A stretch of DNA of 64,000 nucleotides from Gloeobacter morelensis MG652769 (GTDB lineage Bacteria > Cyanobacteriota > Cyanobacteriia > Gloeobacterales > Gloeobacteraceae). Of the stretch, positions 16,905-24,198 are shown in pieces (position 1 is the stretch's first letter; each line of letters opens with the position of its first letter). The notes beneath the pieces are model-generated. The model was not told the DNA's origin, ran no database searches, and worked only from the letters and a program-made list of their open reading frames with translations. The stretch lies in the NCBI RefSeq assembly GCF_021018745.1, contig NZ_CP063845.1, positions 1,736,001 through 1,800,000 of the forward strand. Direction: 5' to 3'. A program made the position numbers and the translations under genes.

Positions 16905-17729
16905 TCAACTGCCGACAGCGCTCCCCACCAGTCCTGTAAGCGGCGAACTGGCGCTGGCGTAGGTTTTGACCGGGATGGCCCCCGCCTGGTGGGCCATCCG
17001 GCCCGCCTCGGTGGCCAGGCCCATCGCGCGGCCCATGGCAATTGGATCTTCAGCTTGGGCGATGGCGGTATTGATGAGCAGCGCCGCCGCTCCCATCTCC
17101 ATTGCCCGGCAAGCCTCCGAAGGAGTGCGGATGCCCGCGTCCACCACCACCGGCACCGGCGATTCGGCAATAATAAGCGCAATGGCCGCCGCGTTCTGGA
17201 GGCCCTGGCCGGAGCCGATGGGAGAGCCTAACGGCATGACCGTGGCGCAGCCCATCTCCCAGAGGCGCCGGGCCAGATGAAAATCGGCGTTGATGTAGGG
17301 CAGCACCGTAAAGCCCGCTTTGATGAGCGTCTCCGCCGCCTGCAGGGTGCCGAGGGGGTCGGGCAGCAGGTACTTGGTCTCGGGGATCACTTCGAGCTTC
17401 ACCCAGTTGTTGTCCTCCTGGCCCAGGATTTTTGCCATCTCGCGGCCGAAATGGGCGTAGCGCACCGCTTCTTCGGCGCTCTTCGCTCCGGCGGTGTTGG
17501 GCAGCATCCAGAGTTTTTGCCAGTCGAGTTCCTGGCCGAGGCCGCCGTGGCCCGGTACACCCTCCTGCACCCGCCGCACAGCGACGGTGACAATTTCGCT
17601 TCCAGAAGCGGCGACGGCGGCGCGCATCGCCTCGAAGGAGCGATATTTGCCGGTGCCGGTCATCAGCCGCGAGCGGAAGGAGCGATGGGCAATCTGCAGC
17701 GCAGCGGGCGGCGATTGGGTCTCGATCAC
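16905..17729 (-). CDS. thiG: Thiazole synthase
   Basis: ThiG makes the thiazole phosphate part of thiamine from deoxyxylulose 5-phosphate, ThiS-thiocarboxylate and dehydroglycine. The 274 residues show SRLMTGTGKY, ETVAVRR-like EIVTVAVRRV, LPNTAGA, KLEVIPETKYLLPD, GCATVMPLGSPIGSGQGL and VVVDAGIRTPSEACRAMEMG, as expected. The ATG overlaps the upstream HTH-protein stop by 4 bp, so expression is coupled to that gene. No TPP riboswitch core was noticed upstream of this group. Confidence 0.95.
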   Translation of the reverse strand: MIETQSPPAALQIAHRSFRSRLMTGTGKYRSFEAMRAAVAASGSEIVTVAVRRVQEGVPGHGGLGQELDWQKLWMLPNTAGAKSAEEAVRYAHFGREMAKILGQEDNNWVKLEVIPETKYLLPDPLGTLQAAETLIKAGFTVLPYINADFHLARRLWEMGCATVMPLGSPIGSGQGLQNAAAIALIIAESPVPVVVDAGIRTPSEACRAMEMGAAALLINTAIAQAEDPIAMGRAMGLATEAGRMAHQAGAIPVKTYASASSPLTGLVGSAVGS

Positions 17730-19096
17730 AGCAGATCCTCCGTGTCGGGGTGATACTGGTCGTCCCCGTTGACCGGTACCTCTTCTCCCTGTACCAGCGA
17801 ATAGACCTGCTTGCCGACCAACAGACGGGTGATCCCCTTGCGCAGCAGGTAGAGGCGCGTCGAGAGAATCAAGTGCGCGGGCAGGCGCAGCGGGCGGTGG
17901 TAGTGGCTCGAATAGCGCCGCGCCACCCGCTGGTTTTCGAAGATTGGAAGTGTAATTTCCTCGCGCTCGCCGTCGGGGATGGTGCCGATGTTGAAATCGC
18001 GCAAAGGCCGAGTCATCAGTTCAGAGGCGCGGTCCACCACCACCCAGCAGGTGCGCGGAAATTCGGCTTCTGCAAACGGCAACACCTCGATAGGCAGCGA
18101 CGACTCAGCAGAGAGGGTTTCCGGCTCCAGGGGCAAGCCGTCTTCATCCTCTTCTTCGTCAAAATCGTCCTCTTCGTCGAATTCTTCGCCCGCGAAGCGC
18201 CCCGCGGACTGGGCAAATTCTGCCTCCAGTTCGGCAAACTGGGACGGCACCGCGGCAGCAGGTTCACTCGCCGCCATCCGAGCCGGATCGGAGCGCTTGA
18301 GGATGCGGCTACGCACCGGGGGAGGATCTGCCGACTCGCCCTCCGGGCGAGCCGGGGGGGGCAGCACCTCGGGGGCAGCGGGCTCAAACTCCGCAATGGC
18401 AGGTAGAACCACCTCAACCGGCGGTTCTGGCGCTGGAGCTACAATCGGGGGGCTCTCGGGCACCGGCTCCGGTTCTGCGGAAACAGCAGCGGCCCGGCGG
18501 CGGCGGCGGCGAGGCGGCTCCGCAGTAGGAGCTGATTCTACAGCACCAGGCACCTCAAAAGTAGGAGCCGGTTCCACCTCGTCAGATACTTCAGAAACTG
18601 GAACGGTTTCTGAAGTATCTGAAATCTCAAAAACCGGGGCCGGCACGGGTTCTTCCAGAGCCTGGGAAGCCGCAATCGGTTCGGGCTCGACGGCCTGGGG
18701 CGGTAACTCAGCGATGGACTCCAGCTCCTGCGGCTTCGGAAGAACCGTCGAAGCGGGGGTTTCAAGATCTACCCCGTCGGCCAATTCGCCGTCAACCACA
18801 ACCATAGGTTGCGGCGGTATAGACGGTTCCTCCGGCAAGGCGGCAGGCGGGACGGCGGGCAATTCCTCCTGCACCACCTCAGCAGGGGCGCTCGCTTCGG
18901 ATGGGCCACGAGCAGCGCGGCGCATAGCGCTCAAGCCTGTATACTCCTGCTCGCCCAGCTCGCTTTTGAGCAGGCGGCTGATGGTACTGACACTGACCCC
19001 AAATTGCTCGGCAAGCCGGGTGGTCGAGGTGTGGGTTTCGCGGTAAAGCCGCGCAATGTCCTGCTTTTCTTGATGGCTTAGTTTGGCTCGGGCCAT
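17726..19096 (-). CDS. HTH protein with a long disordered Pro/Ala/Glu-rich middle
   Basis: The 456-residue protein starts with a Hin/transposase-like helix-turn-helix (KLSHQEKQDIARLYRE, then LAEQFGVSVSTISRLLKSEL, about residues 5-45). Residues about 60-330 are low-complexity Pro/Ala/Glu/Val, including two RRRRR stretches and an acidic DEEDDFDEEEDEDG segment. The C-terminal ~110 residues are ordered (RTCWVVVDRASELMTRPL, HYHRPLRLPAHLILSTR). It may be a regulator or DNA-associated protein, not a transposase. I chose ATG 19096 because it begins MARAKLSHQEKQ. It overlaps thiG by 4 bp. A perfect 17-bp inverted repeat lies inside the disordered region. Confidence 0.75.
   Translation of the reverse strand: MARAKLSHQEKQDIARLYRETHTSTTRLAEQFGVSVSTISRLLKSELGEQEYTGLSAMRRAARGPSEASAPAEVVQEELPAVPPAALPEEPSIPPQPMVVVDGELADGVDLETPASTVLPKPQELESIAELPPQAVEPEPIAASQALEEPVPAPVFEISDTSETVPVSEVSDEVEPAPTFEVPGAVESAPTAEPPRRRRRRAAAVSAEPEPVPESPPIVAPAPEPPVEVVLPAIAEFEPAAPEVLPPPARPEGESADPPPVRSRILKRSDPARMAASEPAAAVPSQFAELEAEFAQSAGRFAGEEFDEEDDFDEEEDEDGLPLEPETLSAESSLPIEVLPFAEAEFPRTCWVVVDRASELMTRPLRDFNIGTIPDGEREEITLPIFENQRVARRYSSHYHRPLRLPAHLILSTRLYLLRKGITRLLVGKQVYSLVQGEEVPVNGDDQYHPDTEDLL
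18582..18622. repeat. Perfect 17-bp inverted repeat inside the HTH-protein gene
   Basis: TCAGATACTTCAGAAAC (18582-18598) and its exact complement GTTTCTGAAGTATCTGA (18606-18622) flank a 7-nt loop. It lies in the region coding for the SDTSETVPVSEVSDE stretch. The stem would be strong in mRNA or as a cruciform. Confidence 0.8.
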
Positions 19097-19185
19097 GGCG
19101 GATACTTGCCTGGGGTGATTGCTGATCAACCTCACTATCATAGCGACAAGCTCGAAACCTGAGCCTGGAGGCCACTTGCCTTAAG

Positions 19186-20217
19186 ATGAAGCAGACAGAA
19201 GGCATCGGGATCATGGAAAACACCCAGGCCAAGGACACGCGCAAGACCCGCAGCCTGTTGGGGATGCGGGGGGCGGACACCAGCGCGCAGCGCCCACTGT
19301 GGCAGATCCGGCTGCAGTTGATGAAGCCCGTCACCTGGATTCCCTTGATGTGGGGGGTGCTTTGCGGCACCGCCTCCGCGGGCATGTTCAACTGGGCGGG
19401 TTACTTCCAGTGGAACGGCACCTATGTACTGGCCGGCGTCGCCTGCATGGTACTGAGCGGACCGCTTTTGGCCGGTTATACCCAGACGCTCAACGACTAT
19501 TACGACCGCGCGCTCGACGCCATCAACGAGCCCTACCGGCCCATTCCCTCAGGAGCGATCACGATCGGCCAGGTGATGGCCCAGATATTCAGCCTGTTGG
19601 GGCTGGGGCTGGCCCTGGCGGTGGGTCTCGATCTGTGGGCGGCGGCCGAGTTCGGTGCGCGGCACACGCCTTGGGTGCTCACGGGGCTGACGCTCTTTGG
19701 CGCTTTTGTTGCCTATATCTACTCAGCACCGCCTCTCAAACTCAAGCAGAACGGCTGGCTGGGTAACTATGCCCTGGGAGCAAGCTACATCGCTCTGCCC
19801 TGGTGCGCAGGCCACGCCCTGTTCGGCACCCTCAGCCCAACGATCGTCGTGCTCACACTCTTCTATTCGTTCTCCGGCCTCGGGATCGCCATCGTCAACG
19901 ACTTCAAGAGCATCGAGGGCGACCGCAAACTGGGTTTGCGCTCGCTGCCGGTGATCTTCGGCGTCAATCGGGCCGCCTGGATCTGCGTACTGATGATCGA
20001 TGTGTTTCAAATCGGCGTGCTAGGTTATTTGCTCTATTTGCAAAGTTGGCTCTATGCGGCCGTTCTGGCGGCACTGATCGTACCGCAGATTGTTTTTCAG
20101 CGGCGATTTCTGGCGGACCCGGTGGCCAACGATGTGCGCTACCAGGCAAGTTCCCAACCGTTTCTGGTCTTTGGGATGCTGGTGACGGGCCTGGCGCTCG
20201 GTTGGGGGAGACTCTAG
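19186..20217 (+). CDS. chlG: Chlorophyll synthase
   Basis: ChlG attaches phytyl or geranylgeranyl diphosphate to chlorophyllide, the last step of chlorophyll a synthesis, in the membrane. The 343 residues show the UbiA-type diphosphate-binding motif NDYYDRALDAINEPYRPIPSG (N103-D111) and the second motif NDFKSIEGDRKLG, with seven to nine membrane segments. The N-terminus contains QLMKPVTWIPLMWG, as in ChlG/BchG. ATG 19213 is an alternative start with GAAGG upstream. The MlaE-type permease starts 3 nt after the stop, so the two are cotranscribed. Confidence 0.95.
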   Translation: MKQTEGIGIMENTQAKDTRKTRSLLGMRGADTSAQRPLWQIRLQLMKPVTWIPLMWGVLCGTASAGMFNWAGYFQWNGTYVLAGVACMVLSGPLLAGYTQTLNDYYDRALDAINEPYRPIPSGAITIGQVMAQIFSLLGLGLALAVGLDLWAAAEFGARHTPWVLTGLTLFGAFVAYIYSAPPLKLKQNGWLGNYALGASYIALPWCAGHALFGTLSPTIVVLTLFYSFSGLGIAIVNDFKSIEGDRKLGLRSLPVIFGVNRAAWICVLMIDVFQIGVLGYLLYLQSWLYAAVLAALIVPQIVFQRRFLADPVANDVRYQASSQPFLVFGMLVTGLALGWGRL

Positions 20218-20220
20218 CCC

Positions 20221-20988
20221 ATGGAATGGATCCAGAGGCTGATCTCGGCCGGTCTGCTTGCCGGACAGGTTTTTGTCCATCTGCTGCGCGGGCGCATTCA
20301 CTGGCGCAATACGGTCGATCAACTCTCAGTGGTCGGTACCGAATCGGTGCTGGTGGCCGTGATCACAGCCATCACGATCGGCATGGTCTTCACGATCCAG
20401 GTGGCGCGCGAATTTATTTCTTTCGGCGCCTCCTCCGCGATCGGCGGTGTGCTTGCAATTGCCCTCACCCGCGAACTGGCCCCGGTGCTCACTGCTGTGA
20501 TCATCGCCGGGCGGGTGGGTTCGGCTTTTGCCGCCGAGGTGGGTACAATGCGCGTCACCGAGCAAATCGACGCGCTGGAGGTACTGCGCACCGACCCGAT
20601 CGACTATCTGGTCACCCCGCGGGTGATCGCCTGCGCGGTGATGCTGCCGGTGCTCACGATCGTGGCGGACGTCACAGGATTGGCGGGTGGACTTTTCATC
20701 ACCACCCAGCTTTATGGCATCTCAGCTACCCTCTACCTCGATTCGGCCCGCAATTTGCTGGAGAGTTGGGATGTCATCAGCGGCCTGATCAAGGCGGGTA
20801 TCTTCGGGGTGCTCATCGCCATGATCGGCTCCAACTGGGGACTGACCACCACCGGCGGCGCCCGGGGGGTGGGCCGTTCCACCACCCAGTCGGTGGTGAC
20901 GGCCCTCCTGACGATTTTTATCGTCAATTTTGTCCTCTCGGCCTTGATGTTTCGGGGAGCGGGCGAGGCCCTGCAAAGGGGTTTCTAG
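20221..20988 (+). CDS. MlaE/Ycf63-type ABC lipid transporter permease
   Basis: The 255-residue membrane protein belongs to the MlaE/TGD1 permease family, which moves phospholipids between membranes together with an ATPase and an MCE-domain protein. Visible family features are ALTRELAPVLTAVIIAGRVGSAFAAEVGTM, VTEQIDALEVLRTDPI and LTTTGGARGVGRSTTQSVV. No ATPase or MCE partner is in the window, so they must be encoded elsewhere. The TAG stop shares a base with the GTG of the regulator that follows (TAGTG). Confidence 0.92.
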   Translation: MEWIQRLISAGLLAGQVFVHLLRGRIHWRNTVDQLSVVGTESVLVAVITAITIGMVFTIQVAREFISFGASSAIGGVLAIALTRELAPVLTAVIIAGRVGSAFAAEVGTMRVTEQIDALEVLRTDPIDYLVTPRVIACAVMLPVLTIVADVTGLAGGLFITTQLYGISATLYLDSARNLLESWDVISGLIKAGIFGVLIAMIGSNWGLTTTGGARGVGRSTTQSVVTALLTIFIVNFVLSALMFRGAGEALQRGF

Positions 20989-21659
20989 TGCACCTGCTTT
21001 TGGTCGAGGATGAAGCGGAGCTGGCCGATCCCCTAGCTGCGATGCTGAAGCGCGAAGGCCATGTGGTCGAAACCAGCTACGACGGAGATCACGCCTGGAA
21101 TTTGCTGTCAAATCATAGCTACGACCTTGTCATTCTCGACTGGATGCTGCCTGGTCACTCGGGGCTGGATTTGTGCCGCCGACTACGCGCCAGGGGGCAC
21201 TCGGTACCGGTGTTGATGCTCACCGCCCGCGACACCATCGACAACAAACTTGCTGGTTTTGAGGCCGGCGCAGACGATTATTTGGTCAAACCCTTCGAAC
21301 TGCGTGAGTTGCTTGCCCGGGTGCGCGCCTTGTTGCGCCGTCCTCCCGAGCGACAGACCGACGAGTTGCGCCTGGGGGATCTGGTGCTCAATGTCAGTAA
21401 CAAGCTTGCCCGCCGCGCCGGTCGTCCCATCGATCTGTCGGCCAAAGAGTACCAGTTGCTCGAATACTTCATGCGCCATCCCGGCCAGTTGCTCACCCAC
21501 GAGCAGATCCTGGAGCACGTTTGGGACTCGGGGGCCGAACCGAACAGCAACGTGGTGGCAGCCCAGGTCAAACTGCTGCGCCGCAAAATCGACAAAGACG
21601 CCGACACTGCCCTGATTCATACAGTCTATGGGCAGGGTTACCGCTTCGGGATGCCGTAA
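20988..21659 (+). CDS. OmpR/PhoB-type response regulator
   Basis: The 223-residue protein has a receiver domain starting HLLLVEDEAELADPLA, phosphoacceptor Asp in LVILDWMLPG, Thr in MLTARD and Lys in DDYLVKPFELREL. A winged-helix DNA-binding domain follows (DLSAKEYQLLEYFMRHPGQLLTHEQILEHVW, HTVYGQGYRFG). GTG 20988 overlaps the permease stop by one base. No histidine kinase gene is adjacent, so it is an orphan in this window, tied by position to chlG and the permease. Confidence 0.92.
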   Translation: MHLLLVEDEAELADPLAAMLKREGHVVETSYDGDHAWNLLSNHSYDLVILDWMLPGHSGLDLCRRLRARGHSVPVLMLTARDTIDNKLAGFEAGADDYLVKPFELRELLARVRALLRRPPERQTDELRLGDLVLNVSNKLARRAGRPIDLSAKEYQLLEYFMRHPGQLLTHEQILEHVWDSGAEPNSNVVAAQVKLLRRKIDKDADTALIHTVYGQGYRFGMP

Positions 21660-21676
21660 GCGCTCAAGACTGCCCA

Positions 21677-22756
21677 TCAAAACACAAAAGTGAGAAAAGC
21701 CACTAGAGCCATCGAATAAATAATGGCAATGCCGTAACCGGTCACCAGCAGTGAACATTTGACGAGCGTCTTCAGCCATCCCTGCCGGTAGACCGTCATC
21801 ATCGCGACGAACAGATAGAGAAGATGGGCAGCGGGTGTCCAGGGTAACAGCAGATTGCTGTTCACCAGCGTCGCCAGGCCCAACGTCAGAAAAATAAAGG
21901 CATGGAAGTGGAGCGAAAAGATGAGATGCTCGGCGTAGTAGCGCCCGTTGCGCCAGTAGAAGACTTTTAGAAGTAGAGCGAACACAGGCAACAGGGTAAA
22001 TACCGCGATCGGGAGATTGTCCTCAACGTCGCGAATCAGCCTGTCCCGTCCACCGGGAGCTCGGTAGTCTTCAACTTTGGCACGAATTTGTTTGACTAGA
22101 TAGCGATCGAGGTCCGGGTTTCCAGTATCAACCTCGACATCCTCGGGCTTGATGTCTAGCGGCAGGCTGCCGTCGTCGCCCATGCGAACATTGACGCCTT
22201 TTTGATCGGCACCGGGGGGGTCAAGCTTTGGATTTGGCGGTTTGAGCGCGTTGTCGGTTTTCCGAGTGGCTTTGGAATTATCCAGAACCTTTGCAGGGGT
22301 GTCGGCCCCTGCGTCCGTCTGCACTGTGCCATCATTTGGGTTGTCGAAAAGGGTGTTGCTGAAAAACCCTAAAATCACAAAATAAAGAACGCTCACAAAC
22401 AAATACATGCGCAGGGGAGCGATGTAGCGTGCCCTACGGCCTGCGATGTACTCGTTCGTCAAAAAACCGGGCTTGAACAAGAGCGGCAGAACGCTTTTGG
22501 GAAATTTGAGATCGACGGTGAAATAGTCGTTGATAAAATCAGCGACCAACTTCCGGGTCGAGACTCGGTACGTCTCGTTGGGTTGCCCGCAGTGGATGCA
22601 GTAGTTGCCGGGGGTCAGTTCGCCGCAGTTGAGGCAGACGGGCGAGCGGCGGGCGGCGCGAGCCTGTTCGCGCTTTTGGGCGCGCGTGGGTTTGGCTGGC
22701 ACGGGAGAGTCGGCAGGCAGCGGCTTGGGTGCTCTCGCATCGGCTTCGGCCATCAT
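21677..22756 (-). CDS. DUF3667-type membrane protein with zinc ribbon
   Basis: The ~359-residue protein begins with a basic, Ala/Pro-rich segment, then CLNCGELTPGNYCIHCGQ, a four-Cys zinc ribbon, followed by LVADFINDYFTVDLKFPKS and PGFLTNEYIAGRRARYI, the signature of DUF3667. A membrane segment (RMYLFVSVLYFVILGFF), a polar loop of ~120 residues and four more C-terminal membrane segments follow. The function is unknown. I chose ATG 22756 (MM-AEADAR); the frame is also open to ATG 22804, which has GAAGGA far upstream. It is convergent with the response regulator. Confidence 0.8.
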   Translation of the reverse strand: MMAEADARAPKPLPADSPVPAKPTRAQKREQARAARRSPVCLNCGELTPGNYCIHCGQPNETYRVSTRKLVADFINDYFTVDLKFPKSVLPLLFKPGFLTNEYIAGRRARYIAPLRMYLFVSVLYFVILGFFSNTLFDNPNDGTVQTDAGADTPAKVLDNSKATRKTDNALKPPNPKLDPPGADQKGVNVRMGDDGSLPLDIKPEDVEVDTGNPDLDRYLVKQIRAKVEDYRAPGGRDRLIRDVEDNLPIAVFTLLPVFALLLKVFYWRNGRYYAEHLIFSLHFHAFIFLTLGLATLVNSNLLLPWTPAAHLLYLFVAMMTVYRQGWLKTLVKCSLLVTGYGIAIIYSMALVAFLTFVF

Positions 22757-23071
22757 CCGTACCGTCTGGTGATTGAAAAAACGGACATCCCGTTCACCGC
22801 ACATGCTAGCAACGAATGTTCCTTCTCAGAATGTACCTGCTCACCCTCCCTCCACAAGCTACCCTGGCATGTTGCAAAAAACCCGCCGGCAGAGCGGCGG
22901 GTAAGGAGCATTGCAGTTGTCAATCCACGATCGCAAAGCAAGGAATGCAGGTGCCGGCTCAACAAAAAAACGTCTGGCGCACATCACCACAGGTTGCAGT
23001 AAAGACAGGGATCCAAAAAATCGTTCGGTGCATCGACACCACCACCGGTACCTGACTCTCAACTGACTTCG
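22757..23071. other. Intergenic with terminator, no gene recognised
   Basis: About 315 bp between two minus-strand genes. It contains the rho-independent terminator of the upstream Glu/Ala-rich gene (separate entry). The remaining sequence has only short frames with no recognisable motif. Confidence 0.5.
22876..22901 (-). terminator. Rho-independent terminator after the Glu/Ala-rich gene
   Basis: Read on the minus strand, CCCGCCG/CGGCGGG pair around a 6-nt loop (plus-strand arms 22882-22888 and 22895-22901) and are followed by a run of six T (plus-strand A 22876-22881). Confidence 0.8.
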
Positions 23072-23650
23072 CTACGCTGTGGCCTGCTCCGTGCGTGTTT
23101 CATCGGCAACGGCATCCACGACGGAGGCCGTTTGCTCGACCGCCTGCTCGCCGGGCACAGGCTCTTCAGCAGTATCCTGGGCGGTCTCAGTCGGCTCGAC
23201 GAAAGCTTCCTCTTCGGAAGTCCCTTCCAGCGGGTTCTCAGAAACAGCCTCCGCAGCAGCAACCTCGAAATCCTCTGCAACGGGCTCTTCAACCACGGCA
23301 GTCTGCTCTTCGGCGACTTCCACCTCAACCATTTCTTCAGCGGCGGCGGGCTCAAAAACGCTCCCCACTTCGGCGGCCGTCTCCTCCATGTCGGTGGTCG
23401 GTGCCTCCGACGAAGTCGGCTCCTCCGCAAACTCCTCAGCAACGATGGCTTCCTCTTCCACCGGCTCGGCTGCTGTCGCTGCCTCCAGATGCGGCTTCTC
23501 GGCGGTCGCTTCTTGATCATCGAGCACTTGCTCGACAACCGGCTGCGCTTCTGAAGTGGCCTCGACGCCCTCGATAACGACGGCCGATTTTTCCTCAGCT
23601 TCGAACGGCGCCTCCGTCGACGGAGGCGCAGTATTCATATTCTCATCCAT
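23072..23650 (-). CDS. Glu/Ala/Val-rich acidic hypothetical protein
   Basis: The 192-residue protein is extremely acidic and built of degenerate Glu-Ala-Val-Thr repeats (VEEEAIVAEEFAEEP, AEEMVEVEVAEEQTAVVEEP), with no signal peptide, hydrophobic core or known domain. It is probably fully disordered. I chose ATG 23650 because GGAG lies 8 nt upstream; the frame continuing to 23761 is unlikely coding. It has its own terminator at 22876-22901 and is monocistronic. Confidence 0.65.
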   Translation of the reverse strand: MDENMNTAPPSTEAPFEAEEKSAVVIEGVEATSEAQPVVEQVLDDQEATAEKPHLEAATAAEPVEEEAIVAEEFAEEPTSSEAPTTDMEETAAEVGSVFEPAAAEEMVEVEVAEEQTAVVEEPVAEDFEVAAAEAVSENPLEGTSEEEAFVEPTETAQDTAEEPVPGEQAVEQTASVVDAVADETRTEQATA

Positions 23651-24198
23651 CAATGGTCTCCTTGCCCGGCGATCCCGGGGAGGTGGTTGCAAGACATTTG
23701 TAGCTGGCGCCCAGGCATGTCGCCACGACTTGTAACATTCCTTTGTCATTGTGTTCCACACGACAATTTCGGGGATCTTGCTGAGGGGAATTTACCAACG
23801 ACCGACACAGTCACCTCGCAATGCAGCTGGGATCACCTTCTCACAGGCATTCTCGAACTTGAACCGTTTTAGGGTGGTGCATTTTTCTTTTTGCGATCCC
23901 CGTTCAGCAATTTTGCAAGAGTTCACAGTGCAGAATTTAATCGGCCAGAAATGGTTGCAATGCGCGCACAATAAATTTCCAAATAAGATATACTATACTA
24001 AGTCTAGCGATTTAGAGTGTTTATTCCAATTTGTCTTTTTTATTTTGAATGGAGTGCAGGTTGTGGTTTGCCGTCTGAAACCGGGGTAGGCGCGAAGGTC
24101 ATTGGGGAGGTACCACCCACAAACCAGCGAGGCGGGGACCGGTTACAGCTGTAGAAGCGGTCTTGCTATTGTGATAGCTGAGCGTTCTGGTTACATCG
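23651..24198. other. Intergenic upstream of htpG; AT-rich stretch
   Basis: A 548-bp spacer between divergent genes. It becomes AT-rich at 23930-24055, where two overlapping TATACT boxes (23988-23993 and 23993-23998) could be -10 elements; no well-spaced -35 was found. A 112-codon frame (23751-24089) crosses it but has no start signal or recognisable motif. No CIRCE-type inverted repeat was seen. Confidence 0.45.

Noticed and set aside
23751-24089. A 112-codon plus-strand frame before htpG
   Set aside because: AT-rich spacer, no start signal, no recognisable motif; treated as promoter region.
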